DNA of 10,632 nucleotides from an uncultured Clostridia bacterium (GCA_947570515.1 CANOUM010000045.1:1-10632); one strand, 5' to 3'. Positions 1 to 7,161 are shown, numbered from the stretch's first letter. Translations and numbers: made by a program. The notes: a model not told the origin generated them from the sequence alone.

Positions 1-176
1 AGCTTGACTTTGCAAATCATGATTTGCTGCTGTCGGACAATTATTTTGATATAACATCTGCTGCTCCTCGTCTGCTGACTGCTGAAACAGAAGATCTGGA
101 GGTCACGGCCGAGCAGCTTCTGGCAGATCTAACGGTGCAAACCGTAGCCGGCATCGGAAAGGAGAGCCTCGCATGA
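1..176 (+). CDS. C-terminal fragment of a GH2 beta-mannosidase-type glycosidase (partial, 5' end outside window)
   Basis: The frame beginning at base 3 is open from the window edge to a TGA at 174-176 and gives 57 residues. It contains LLLSDNYFDI near the start, resembling the SDNYFDL signature in the C-terminal Ig-like domain of family-2 beta-mannosidases. It ends with an alternating beta-strand segment around LADLTVQTVAGIG, also typical of that domain's end. The catalytic (beta/alpha)8 barrel is upstream of the window, so substrate and active site cannot be checked. The stop codon overlaps the ATG of the next gene (ATGA at 173-176), so the two are probably one operon with coupled translation. 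GH2 membership is inferred from this short tail only; another GH2 subfamily with the same terminal domain is possible. Confidence 0.62.
   Translation, partial: LDFANHDLLLSDNYFDITSAAPRLLTAETEDLEVTAEQLLADLTVQTVAGIGKESLA
158..164 (+). promoter_or_regulatory. Ribosome binding site for the GH32 gene
   Basis: AAAGGAG lies 8 nt before the ATG at 173, inside the last codons of the GH2 gene. It fixes the GH32 start at the ATG that overlaps the upstream stop codon. Confidence 0.75.
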
Positions 177-1282
177 AACGATTTCAGTATCATTTTGAGC
201 CGCAGACCGGCTGGATGAATGATCCCAACGGACTGGTGTACTTTCGGGGATATTATCATGCTTTTTTTCAGCATTTTCCCTATGCACCTAAATGGGGTCC
301 CATGCACTGGGGACATGCAATCAGCCGCGATCTGATCCACTGGCAGGAGCTTCCGATTGCCCTGCGTCCTGATCAAGAATATGAAAATAACGGCGGCTGC
401 TTTTCCGGCTCCGCCGTCGTAAAGGATGACAATCTGTATTTATTTTATACTTCTGTAGGCGTACGCCTTGGCCAGACGCAGTCGATGGCCGTGAGCGAGG
501 ATGGCATACATTTTACTAAATATGCCGGCAATCCCCTCCTGCGCGCATGCCCGGTTGACAGCGGCGCTCCCTGTGGCAACCGTGATTTTCGTGATCCTAA
601 GGTGACCTGGATTGACGGCCATTACTACATGGTTTGCGGCAGCGGTCAAAACGGTGTAGGCAAGGTGCTCTTATTTACCTCTGACGATCTGATTCATTGG
701 GAGTTTATATCCATCCTGTTAGAGGGCGCACAGTACGGAACGGTCATTGAATGCCCTGACTTTTTCTTCTTAGATGGTCAGTATGTCCTGATGTTTTCCC
801 ATATGGGCAGAACCGAAAATGCTACGCATTTCATGATGGGCGACTTTGACGGCGTGCATTTCACACCTCGCCATCACCAGCAGATTGAAGCCGGTCCGGA
901 TTTTTATGCGCCTCAGACCTTATCGGCGCCAGATGGCCGCCGGATTTTGATTGGCTGGATGTATCACTGGCAAAAGCCTCTTCCGCCCGGAAGTCCCCGC
1001 GCAGGTGCGCTATCTCTCCCGCGCACGCTTCAGATCGAAAACGGACGGCTGCTGACAAAACCTGTTGCCGAGGCGCATTCTTTGCTGCGCTCTTCTTCGC
1101 CTTATGTCTGTATCAAGGAAAACCTCCTGCAGCTTTCCGACGGACGCCGTATCGTTCTCTCTAAAACATTTCCGACGGTCCGCAGCGTTCAGATCCTAGA
1201 AGATCAGAAGGCTGTAGAAGTCTTTGTCAATGACGGTGAATGGGCAGCCAGCACCTGGCTGGATGACGAGGTTTTCTTATGA
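173..1282 (+). CDS. Glycoside hydrolase family 32 protein (beta-fructosidase: sucrose/fructan hydrolase)
   Basis: The 369-residue protein would hydrolyse beta-fructofuranosidic bonds, as in sucrose, sucrose-6-phosphate or fructo-oligosaccharides. The three GH32 catalytic blocks are visible: WMNDPNG at 14-20 with nucleophile D17, RDP at 140-142 with D141 as transition-state stabiliser, and E193-C194 with E193 as acid/base. Supporting motifs are WGHAISRDLIHW (46-57), FSGSAV (77-82) and GPDFYAPQTL (241-250). No signal peptide is seen, so the enzyme is probably cytoplasmic. The five-bladed propeller (about 5-300) is complete. The C-terminal beta-sandwich is short, about 70 residues, but keeps the EVFVNDGE strand (349-356). 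Family members usually have about 430-500 residues. The gene overlaps its neighbours by ATGA on both sides. No PTS or sucrose regulator is in view, so fructan oligomers or unphosphorylated sucrose are as likely as sucrose-6-phosphate. Confidence 0.93.
   Translation: MKRFQYHFEPQTGWMNDPNGLVYFRGYYHAFFQHFPYAPKWGPMHWGHAISRDLIHWQELPIALRPDQEYENNGGCFSGSAVVKDDNLYLFYTSVGVRLGQTQSMAVSEDGIHFTKYAGNPLLRACPVDSGAPCGNRDFRDPKVTWIDGHYYMVCGSGQNGVGKVLLFTSDDLIHWEFISILLEGAQYGTVIECPDFFFLDGQYVLMFSHMGRTENATHFMMGDFDGVHFTPRHHQQIEAGPDFYAPQTLSAPDGRRILIGWMYHWQKPLPPGSPRAGALSLPRTLQIENGRLLTKPVAEAHSLLRSSSPYVCIKENLLQLSDGRRIVLSKTFPTVRSVQILEDQKAVEVFVNDGEWAASTWLDDEVFL
1268..1271 (+). promoter_or_regulatory. Ribosome binding site for the pyridoxal kinase gene
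   Basis: GAGG lies 7 nt before the ATG at 1279, within the end of the GH32 gene. It supports the ATGA-overlap start. Confidence 0.6.
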
Positions 1283-2097
1283 AGCTTCTGACCATTCAAA
1301 GCTTAGCCTGTTACGGTAAATGTTCTTCTACCATTGCTTTGCCCGTCCTCTCAGCCATGGGTATTGAAACAACGCTGCTGCCCACCTCTCTTCTCTCGAC
1401 CCATACCGGCTTTCCTGATTTTACTTTTCAGGATCTAACAGAGCAGATGAAAGCGGCCGCGCATCACTGGCAAAGCCTCTCCCTCCGCTTTGACGCCATA
1501 TATGTAGGCTATCTGGGCAGCCAAGCCCAGCTTGACTTTGTTCTTTCTTTTTTGGCGCAGCAGCCGCAGGCTCGTCTCATCGTCGATCCTGTCATGGGCG
1601 ATAACGGCACGCTGTACAGCCGCATTACGCCGGCCTTTATCGAGGCCTATCAAGCCTTATGCCGCCGGGCCGACCTCATCCTGCCTAATTTAACCGAGGC
1701 CTGCTGCCTGCTTGGCTATGCTTACGATCCCTCGCTGCGCTCTGAAGATCTGCTGACAGAGCTTCGCGCCCAAGGCGCAAAAAACGTCGTGATTACCGGC
1801 CTTGCCGGTGAAAAGGATACGCTGGGAGCTATGTGTCTGTGTGAAGACGGCTGCTTCCACTCCGTATTTACTCCCCGCGTTCCCGGTCATTATCATGGTA
1901 CCGGAGATTTGTTTGCCAGTGTATGCTGCGGCGCTTTGCTGCGCGGGTCTGCACTTTCGCATGCTCTTACGCTGGCGGCCGATTTCACAGCGCTCTGCAT
2001 CCAAAATACCCAGCCTTTTCTCAGCGAAGACGGCCATAGTCATTGGGATGGACTGCGCTTCGAAACAGCACTGCCCTGGCTTATCGAAAGGATGTAA
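1279..2097 (+). CDS. pdxY: Pyridoxal/pyridoxamine kinase (ribokinase superfamily, PdxY/PdxK type)
   Basis: The 272-residue protein is expected to phosphorylate B6 vitamers at the 5' hydroxyl with ATP, in the cytoplasm, to salvage PLP. The N-terminus carries the clostridial pyridoxamine-kinase block: SLACYGKCSSTIALPVLSAMGIE (starting at residue 8), then STHTGF (40-45). VDPVMGDNG (102-110) and ILPNLTEA (134-141) are also typical. The anion-hole/catalytic motif GTGD is at 207-210, with D210 as the expected base. Members usually read STHTGGF where this protein has STHTGF, so one residue is missing in a loop near the substrate. The gene overlaps the GH32 gene by ATGA, which is an unusual setting for B6 salvage. 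A related role such as an HMP or sugar kinase cannot be excluded from sequence alone. The gene ends just before a terminator. Confidence 0.87.
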   Translation: MKLLTIQSLACYGKCSSTIALPVLSAMGIETTLLPTSLLSTHTGFPDFTFQDLTEQMKAAAHHWQSLSLRFDAIYVGYLGSQAQLDFVLSFLAQQPQARLIVDPVMGDNGTLYSRITPAFIEAYQALCRRADLILPNLTEACCLLGYAYDPSLRSEDLLTELRAQGAKNVVITGLAGEKDTLGAMCLCEDGCFHSVFTPRVPGHYHGTGDLFASVCCGALLRGSALSHALTLAADFTALCIQNTQPFLSEDGHSHWDGLRFETALPWLIERM

Positions 2098-2118
2098 GCT
2101 CTTTCCTTATATAACGCA

Positions 2119-2152
2119 AAAATGCTGCCGGCCTGTCTGCCTGCAGCATTTT
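2119..2152. terminator. Bidirectional intrinsic terminator between convergent operons
   Basis: Perfect 10-bp arms, AAAATGCTGC (2119-2128) and GCAGCATTTT (2143-2152), flank a 14-nt loop. On the plus strand the stem ends in TTTT-A-TT. On the minus strand it ends in five T. The hairpin lies 21 nt after the kinase stop and 13 nt after the amidohydrolase stop, so it can end both transcripts. Confidence 0.82.
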
Positions 2153-2165
2153 ATTATACTTATTT

Positions 2166-3770
2166 TTATAATGCTTTCTCCTTCTGATAAACCATCTGTC
2201 CGCCTATCATGGTTGCCTGCACTTCTATCTGGGGTAAAGTATGAGGATCTACAAGAAAAGGATCCTGCGAAAGCACAACCAGATCGGCTTTCATGCCGGG
2301 CAGCAGCCGTCCGATGCGATCCTCCTGAAAGCAGGCCTTTGCCGCATGCGTTGTAAACATGGCGACGGCTTCCTGCATGCTTACTTTCTGCTCCGGTTTC
2401 CAGCCGCCTTTCGGCCCGCCGGCCAGTTTTTCTCTCGTGACCGCATAATACAGATTGTTTAGCACATCAAAGCTCTCAATTGGGGCATCTGATCCGCCCA
2501 CCGTCAAAATTCCAAGCTCCTCCATGCTCTTCCACGCGTAAATGTTTTCCTGCTGTGCTTCCTGTACGCGTGCACTCACCATATCCATATCATATTCAAT
2601 AAATACCGGCTGAATATAGGCAATCACTCCGCCTCGGCTCATTCTTTCCAGAATCTCACGGCTCGAAATCTGCACATGCACCAGCCCATGACGGCAGTCT
2701 GTACGAGGCGTTCGTTTCTGCGCTTTTTCCAGCGCCTCCAGCGTCATCTGCATCGCCTGATCTCCGATACAATGCACCGCAATCTGCATCCCCGCCTCAT
2801 GCGCTGTATCGATCAAATCATCCAGCTCCTGCTGCGTAAAGACTGCCAGTCCATATTCATCTTTACTTCCTTTATACGGCTGACTCAGCAGCGCTGTTTT
2901 GGCTCCAAGCGATCCGTCCTGAATCAGCTTCAGCGGTCCAATCCTAAAGTATTCTCCGCCTTGACCCGTTCGATATCCTGCCTGCAAAAAGGCTTGTAAG
3001 CCTGTCAAATTTTCAAAGATGCACTGCTCATATACACGCACCGTCATCTGGTTCTTGGCCTCCAAGTTTTGATAAGCCGCAATCATTTGCTGCCAATCTG
3101 CGCCGGGAATTGCCACAAAATCATCCGTCTGACAGGTCGTAATGCCACATTCGTTCAGGGCTTTCATCCCATTCAAGAGAAGCTCCTCTACATACGCCGG
3201 CGTCGGCTTGGGGAGAATGCGATAAAACAGCTCACAGGCTCCCTCATACAGCAGTCCGCTTTCCTCCTGCATCTGCTCCTGCCAAGCCTTAGCCTCCTTG
3301 AGCGCATGAATCTGCTCAAAGGCCGCACTATTGCATACACCCAGATGTCCGCAAACCCGCACCATCAAAATCGGAATTTCTTCACTGATTGCATCCAAAT
3401 CGGCCTTCGTCGGATAGCGTTTTTCTGCAAAATAATCCTCGTTCCACCCTCTGGCATATACCCACGGCGCTTCTGGATGCTTTTGCAGATACGCACGCAC
3501 AGCTTCTTGGCATTCCTCCACAGAACGACAGTCAAAAAGCGGTGCATTGCAGTAAGTAAAGGCGTAGCTGGCCAAATGCATATGTCCTTCATTAAAGTCT
3601 GGCAGTACCGTCCGGCCGTGCAGGTCAATCCTCTGCTCAGCCATCTGCTTTTCGGCCTCCTCATTGCTTCCCAAAAAGCGCACGGTATCCCCTTCTATGC
3701 CAATCGCCTCATACACCTGCCCATTCTCCATCGAATACACAGAGCCATGATATAAAATTGCATCCAGCAT
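2166..3770 (-). CDS. YtcJ-type metal-dependent amidohydrolase (Amidohydro_3 family)
   Basis: The 534-residue cytoplasmic protein belongs to the amidohydrolase superfamily branch that includes YtcJ and N-substituted formamide deformylase. These enzymes hydrolyse C-N bonds at a metal centre; the substrate here is unknown. The metal motif HxH is H63-M-H65 within LPDFNEGHMHL. RVCGHLGVCNSAAF (138-151), KLIQDGSLGAKTALL (281-295), AVHCIGDQA (331-339), HGLVHVQ (361-367) and GGSDAPIES (425-433, D428 the expected catalytic/metal Asp) follow in family order. The C-terminal GRLLPGMKADLVVL block (487-500) closes the small beta domain. Length is normal and there is no signal peptide. Its ATG directly follows the TAG of the upstream phosphoesterase with no gap, and the ribosome site AAAGGAAA lies inside that gene. 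It is the last gene of a three-gene operon. Confidence 0.9.
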   Translation of the reverse strand: MLDAILYHGSVYSMENGQVYEAIGIEGDTVRFLGSNEEAEKQMAEQRIDLHGRTVLPDFNEGHMHLASYAFTYCNAPLFDCRSVEECQEAVRAYLQKHPEAPWVYARGWNEDYFAEKRYPTKADLDAISEEIPILMVRVCGHLGVCNSAAFEQIHALKEAKAWQEQMQEESGLLYEGACELFYRILPKPTPAYVEELLLNGMKALNECGITTCQTDDFVAIPGADWQQMIAAYQNLEAKNQMTVRVYEQCIFENLTGLQAFLQAGYRTGQGGEYFRIGPLKLIQDGSLGAKTALLSQPYKGSKDEYGLAVFTQQELDDLIDTAHEAGMQIAVHCIGDQAMQMTLEALEKAQKRTPRTDCRHGLVHVQISSREILERMSRGGVIAYIQPVFIEYDMDMVSARVQEAQQENIYAWKSMEELGILTVGGSDAPIESFDVLNNLYYAVTREKLAGGPKGGWKPEQKVSMQEAVAMFTTHAAKACFQEDRIGRLLPGMKADLVVLSQDPFLVDPHTLPQIEVQATMIGGQMVYQKEKAL

Positions 3771-4883
3771 CTATCTTATTTCCTTTCTTTGCAGCGAAAT
3801 CATCACGTATTCCGAACGCCCGCTGGTACGGATCGGATAGCCCCAGCCGGCCATGCCGGAAGAAACGATAATTTGAAAGCTTTCCATTTGCCTCTGTCCA
3901 TATGTCATCTCATTAAAATGAAACACCTCGCTCAGCCACCCGGCAGGCCAGATCTGGCCTGCATGCGTGTGACCGGAAAGCTGCAGATCAACCCCGGCCT
4001 TCTGATTCGCCTCCAGCTCTCGGGGCTGATGATCCAGCAGCAGAATAAAATCTGAAGGATCAACTGTCTCAAGCAGCTTCTCGCTCTGCGTGCGGGTATT
4101 GCCGTTATACGCTGCGTACGTCACTTCCTCGCGGCCAACAAGAATAAACTCTTCGTTAATGGCAACGGCTTCATCCGAAAGGATCTGAATCTTGGCCTCT
4201 GTCAGCGCCTGCTGCAGCTGCTGCTGTGAAAAATCAGGATCAGCACTGTATAAAGCGCGGTCATGATTGCCATATACATAAAACGTACCGTATGTGCTGG
4301 GAACAGAGCCTAAAATCTGAAAGGCCTGCTCCATCTCTTCTTTTGTTGTACTCTCATCCACAATATCGCCACCTAAAAGCACCATGTCCGGCTGCTCCTT
4401 GGCAATCTCCTGTGCATATGCTGCCAGCTTTTCTGCATCCATAGACAGGCCAAAATGCAGATCGGATATAAAGGCTATGCGATAGCCCCCCTCACGAATT
4501 GACTTTTCGGTGTAGATCGTATAGGGCTTTTGTATCACATGCCCCATGTTCCAGTAGCCGAAGCCAAGCAGGCTCAGTGTGAGAATAAGCGGCAGCAGAC
4601 CGCTGCCATAGATCTGTTTCCATGGGGCGCCTTTGATAAAACGATGTATCAGCCAGTGAAGCAGATCTATCAGCGCCGCACTCAAAAACAGATGCAGTAT
4701 GATCATGACCATACTGCTCCACAGATTGCTGCTTAAGATTCCAAGCAGCAGACACGCGGCCATGAGGAGACGGCGCAGCCACTTTTTTTCTATCGGCGCT
4801 CCCCAAAACCGCAGTGTCCGTTTTGCATAAAAATACAAATATATCATGATCGGCGCGAGTATAAGCGCCGGAATCAAAAACAT
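3771..4883 (-). CDS. Membrane-anchored calcineurin-type metallophosphoesterase (YkuE/YaeI-like)
   Basis: This is a 370-residue protein if the ATG at 4883 is used. Hydrophobic segments at about 1-18, 38-50, 54-76 and 94-110 suggest a polytopic N-terminal membrane part. A dimetal phosphoesterase domain follows: ISDLH with D141 and H143, LLGGDIVD with D173, YGNHD (204-208) and SGHTHAGQ (303-310). Relatives of YkuE/YaeI hydrolyse phosphodiester or pyrophosphate bonds of lipids such as UDP-diacylglucosamine; the substrate here is unknown. Start choice: ATG 4883 has TGAGGA 5 nt upstream, formed over the MATE stop codon. ATG 4895 overlaps the MATE stop as ATGA but has a poor ribosome site. A longer in-frame form starts only at TTG 4931, with AAAGGAG too close. 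The gene is the middle member of an operon with MATE upstream and the amidohydrolase abutting downstream. Confidence 0.88.
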   Translation of the reverse strand: MFLIPALILAPIMIYLYFYAKRTLRFWGAPIEKKWLRRLLMAACLLLGILSSNLWSSMVMIILHLFLSAALIDLLHWLIHRFIKGAPWKQIYGSGLLPLILTLSLLGFGYWNMGHVIQKPYTIYTEKSIREGGYRIAFISDLHFGLSMDAEKLAAYAQEIAKEQPDMVLLGGDIVDESTTKEEMEQAFQILGSVPSTYGTFYVYGNHDRALYSADPDFSQQQLQQALTEAKIQILSDEAVAINEEFILVGREEVTYAAYNGNTRTQSEKLLETVDPSDFILLLDHQPRELEANQKAGVDLQLSGHTHAGQIWPAGWLSEVFHFNEMTYGQRQMESFQIIVSSGMAGWGYPIRTSGRSEYVMISLQRKEIR

Positions 4884-4888
4884 GATTA

Positions 4889-4894
4889 TCCTCA
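4889..4894 (-). promoter_or_regulatory. Ribosome binding site spanning the MATE stop codon
   Basis: TGAGGA on the minus strand contains the MATE TGA and sits 5 nt before the ATG at 4883. It favours that start for the phosphoesterase and implies coupled translation. Confidence 0.55.
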
Positions 4895-6253
4895 TGAATT
4901 TTCTGTCTTTACGCCATGTCCATACATCCAATCTCCTTTAAAGAAATAAAAGAGAAAGATAACAGAACTTAAAAACCATGTAAGCGGGTACGCCCAGTTG
5001 ACCACATTGATGGAAGGAATAAAATGAATCGTAAGAGTAATGAACGTAACACGGATAAGACACCAGCACACCATCATGATCATCATAGACACCATCGGCC
5101 GGCCGGCGCCGCGCATGATTCCGGCCATACAATGCGTCAGAGCCAGAAAACAGAAAAACCATCCGCAGATCCGGGCGCGCCCTGTACCGAAAGCGACCAC
5201 TTCAGCCGTGCTGTCAAAGAGCGCCATCAGCTGCGGAGCCAGCAGAATGATAATCAGTCCAATCGATTCTGCTAAAATGATGGAACAAAACGCCCCGAAT
5301 TTAGCACCTTTTTGTGCCCTTTCATACTGCTTCGCACCCAGGTTTTGACTGATAAAGGTCGTAAGCGCCATAGCAAAACAGGTAATTGGCAAAAAGGCAA
5401 AACCCTCAATTTTGCTGTATGCCCCGTGGCCTGCCACGGCCATCTTTCCAAAAGAATTGATATTGGACTGCACGACTACATTGGCAAATGCGGTAATAGA
5501 GTTTTGAAAGCCCGTTGGAAGACCGTTATAAATAATCTGCTTGAGCTGAAATCTGTGAAAACGGATTTTTTTAATGGAAACCCGGTATTCCTCCGGCGCT
5601 CTCAGCAGCTTACAGAAACACATAATCGCACTGACAAAATGTGAAATGACAGTTGCAGCGGCAGCTGAACCAACCCCCATATGAAACACACCAATAAACA
5701 GAAGATCCAGTACGATATTCACGACTGAAGAAATGATCAGATAGTATAAAGGATGCCGGCTGTCTCCCACCGACTGCAGAATCCCTACGCAGCAGTTATA
5801 TAATACAAAGGGCAGGGATCCCAAGAAATAAATCCGAAAATATAATGTGGATCCTGCTAAAATATCCTCCGGCGTTCCCATCCAGATCAGCATATGAGGG
5901 GCAAGCCACACTCCAATGGCTGTCAGCGCCAAGCCGCCGACAATACCAAATGCAACGATCGTATGAATCGCCTTTTCCATATTTTCGCTGTCACGCGCAC
6001 CAAAATAACGCGCAATCACCACACCGGCGCCCATCGCAATTCCATTAAAAAATCCGACCATCAAAAAAATCAGATTACCAGAGGAACTAACGGATGCCAG
6101 AGCCTCACTGCCCAAAAAATTTCCTACAATTAATGAATCAGCTGTATTATAAAGCTGCTGAAATAAGTTTCCCAAAAACAACGGAATGGCAAAGGCAATC
6201 AGCTTCTTCTGAATGGATCCCTCTGTCATCAATGTACTATGATTCGATGCCAT
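4892..6253 (-). CDS. MATE family efflux transporter
   Basis: The 453-residue polytopic membrane protein has about 12 helices in two similar halves (roughly 13-215 and 235-440), the MATE layout. Such proteins export cationic drugs, dyes or metabolites in exchange for Na+ or H+. The first half has the family start ALASVSSSGN (51-60) after NLFQQLYNTADSLIVGNFLG (29-48). Further signatures are GVGSAAAATVIS (193-204), GLPTGFQNSI (244-253) and SQNLGAKQYERA (302-313). The latter marks the usual loop after TM8. The ATG at 6253 is fixed by AAGGAGG 5 nt upstream (6259-6265). It is the first gene of the minus-strand operon and is read from a promoter with a MerR-type operator. That arrangement fits an efflux pump induced by a small molecule. 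The substrate cannot be inferred. Confidence 0.94.
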   Translation of the reverse strand: MASNHSTLMTEGSIQKKLIAFAIPLFLGNLFQQLYNTADSLIVGNFLGSEALASVSSSGNLIFLMVGFFNGIAMGAGVVIARYFGARDSENMEKAIHTIVAFGIVGGLALTAIGVWLAPHMLIWMGTPEDILAGSTLYFRIYFLGSLPFVLYNCCVGILQSVGDSRHPLYYLIISSVVNIVLDLLFIGVFHMGVGSAAAATVISHFVSAIMCFCKLLRAPEEYRVSIKKIRFHRFQLKQIIYNGLPTGFQNSITAFANVVVQSNINSFGKMAVAGHGAYSKIEGFAFLPITCFAMALTTFISQNLGAKQYERAQKGAKFGAFCSIILAESIGLIIILLAPQLMALFDSTAEVVAFGTGRARICGWFFCFLALTHCMAGIMRGAGRPMVSMMIMMVCWCLIRVTFITLTIHFIPSINVVNWAYPLTWFLSSVIFLFYFFKGDWMYGHGVKTENS

Positions 6254-6295
6254 ATTTTCCTCCTTATCATCAACTCAATTTTTACACCGCTAACT

Positions 6296-6326
6296 AGTAT
6301 AGCACTTAGAGCTTAGTCTAAGTCAA
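6296..6326 (-). promoter_or_regulatory. MATE operon promoter with MerR-type 19-bp spacer and inverted-repeat operator
   Basis: On the minus strand, -35 TTGACT (6321-6326) and -10 TATACT (6296-6301) are separated by 19 bp instead of 17. The spacer holds most of a dyad, ACTTAGA-N6-TCTAAGT (6304-6323). Overlong spacers with a central dyad are the hallmark of MerR-family activated promoters. The predicted start, near 6289, leaves a leader of about 35 nt. The regulator gene is not in this window. Confidence 0.78.
6304..6323. repeat. 20-bp inverted repeat, probable operator
   Basis: The 7-bp arms ACTTAGA and TCTAAGT are perfect and separated by GCTTAG. They lie between, and slightly into, the promoter hexamers of the MATE operon, where a MerR-type dimer would bind. 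Confidence 0.75.
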
Positions 6327-6332
6327 GAGGTT

Positions 6333-6348
6333 TTTAAAATATTTTAAA
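6333..6348. repeat. 16-bp perfect AT palindrome in the divergent control region
   Basis: TTTAAAATATTTTAAA reads the same on both strands. It sits 6 bp beyond the MATE -35 box and about 55 bp before the vanR-type -35. It could be an UP-like element or a protein site. An AT-only palindrome can also arise by chance in such a region. Confidence 0.5.
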
Positions 6349-6404
6349 GAAATATCTTTTTCTCGTTTTCAGGCCTGATTGCATCCCCTCTACCTTCTCT
6401 TCTC

Positions 6405-6433
6405 TTTTCAAGATCACTAAAGTGTGCTATACT
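6405..6433 (+). promoter_or_regulatory. Promoter of the VanR/VanS-type operon
   Basis: An extended -10, TGC-TATACT (6425-6433), lies 17 bp after a weak -35, TTTTCA (6405-6410). Transcription would begin near 6440, giving a leader of only about 20 nt. The ribosome site AGGAGG (6446-6451) stands 8 nt before the ATG. The block from TG to the start site is nearly repeated at the carboxypeptidase promoter, which suggests shared control, probably by the response regulator itself. Confidence 0.7.
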
Positions 6434-6459
6434 CGAACATGGTTTAGGAGGAATATAAA

Positions 6460-7161
6460 ATGAGCGATACCATTCTAATCGTAGATGATGAAAAAGAAAT
6501 TGCGGATCTGATCGCGGTATATTTAGAAAATGAAAATTTCACTGTCCTGCGCGCCTATACCGCTGCGCAGGCACTCCAATATATACAGCAGCATACGCAC
6601 TCCCTGGATCTGGCCATTTTGGACGTTATGCTGCCCGATATGACCGGCTTTGATCTCTGTCAGCATATTCGCCGGACCTATCAATATCCCATTATTATGC
6701 TGACGGCAAAGGGAGAAGAAATTGATAAGATCACAGGGCTTACGCTTGGCGCTGATGATTATATGACCAAGCCCTTTCTCCCTCTGGAGCTGGTTGCCCG
6801 CGTAAAGGCGCAGCTGCGGCGTTATAAACGCTATCAGTCCGGCGCTCCGGCAGATACCGATATGTTTACCTGCTCGGGCCTCATACTAAACAGCCGCACC
6901 CATGAATGCACGCTTAATGAACGCCCTCTTTCTTTAACGCCGACCGAATTTTCCATTTTAGAAATTCTTCTGCGCCAGAAGGGCAGCGTTGTCAGTGCAG
7001 AGGATCTGTTCCATCAGATCTGGCAGGATGAATACTATACCAAAAGCAACAATACCATTACTGTCCATATTCGGCATTTACGTGAAAAAATGGGAGACTC
7101 TTTTGAAAATCCCAAATACATCAAAACTGTCTGGGGGTGTGGTTATAAAATTGAAACCTAA
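6460..7161 (+). CDS. vanR: VanR-type OmpR/PhoB response regulator
   Basis: The 233-residue cytoplasmic transcription factor has a receiver domain (3-122) and a winged-helix DNA-binding domain (about 135-231). Receiver residues are D9/D10, phosphoacceptor D55 in AILDVMLP, T82 and K104 in TKPF. Stretches match enterococcal VanR as recalled: ILIVDDEKEIADL at the start, YPIIMLTAKG, DKITGLTLGADDY and PLELVARVKAQLRRYK. The C-terminus reads VWGCGYKIET, where most relatives have VWGVGYK; C227 is unusual. The gene overlaps the sensor kinase by 23 nt, as in the van clusters. It is expected to be phosphorylated by that kinase and to activate its own promoter and that of the downstream carboxypeptidase. 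VanR-type here means family resemblance and does not show glycopeptide resistance. Confidence 0.93.
   Translation: MSDTILIVDDEKEIADLIAVYLENENFTVLRAYTAAQALQYIQQHTHSLDLAILDVMLPDMTGFDLCQHIRRTYQYPIIMLTAKGEEIDKITGLTLGADDYMTKPFLPLELVARVKAQLRRYKRYQSGAPADTDMFTCSGLILNSRTHECTLNERPLSLTPTEFSILEILLRQKGSVVSAEDLFHQIWQDEYYTKSNNTITVHIRHLREKMGDSFENPKYIKTVWGCGYKIET

Noticed and set aside
1802..2356. 184-codon plus-strand frame overlapping the kinase 3' end, the terminator and the amidohydrolase
   Set aside because: It runs through a strong terminator and antisense to a gene with full family motifs. It shows no recognisable domain and no good ribosome site.
3069..3755. 228-codon plus-strand frame opposite the amidohydrolase
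   Set aside because: It is a shadow of a well-supported coding strand, with low-complexity, basic composition and no motif.
4884..4931. Longer N-terminus of the phosphoesterase from TTG 4931
   Set aside because: The purine-rich site is only 1-2 nt from the TTG, and the added residues are read out of frame over the MATE gene's end. ATG 4883 has better spacing.
6340..6400. 16-codon minus-strand frame starting MQSGLKTRKR in the divergent region
   Set aside because: A GAGGGG lies directly against the ATG, too close. The frame is tiny, and no similarity is recognised.
6989..7138. Upstream ATG extension of the histidine kinase frame
   Set aside because: The 50 extra residues are the out-of-frame reading of the regulator's DNA-binding domain. 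The GTG at 7139 gives the recalled VanS-like N-terminus and length.
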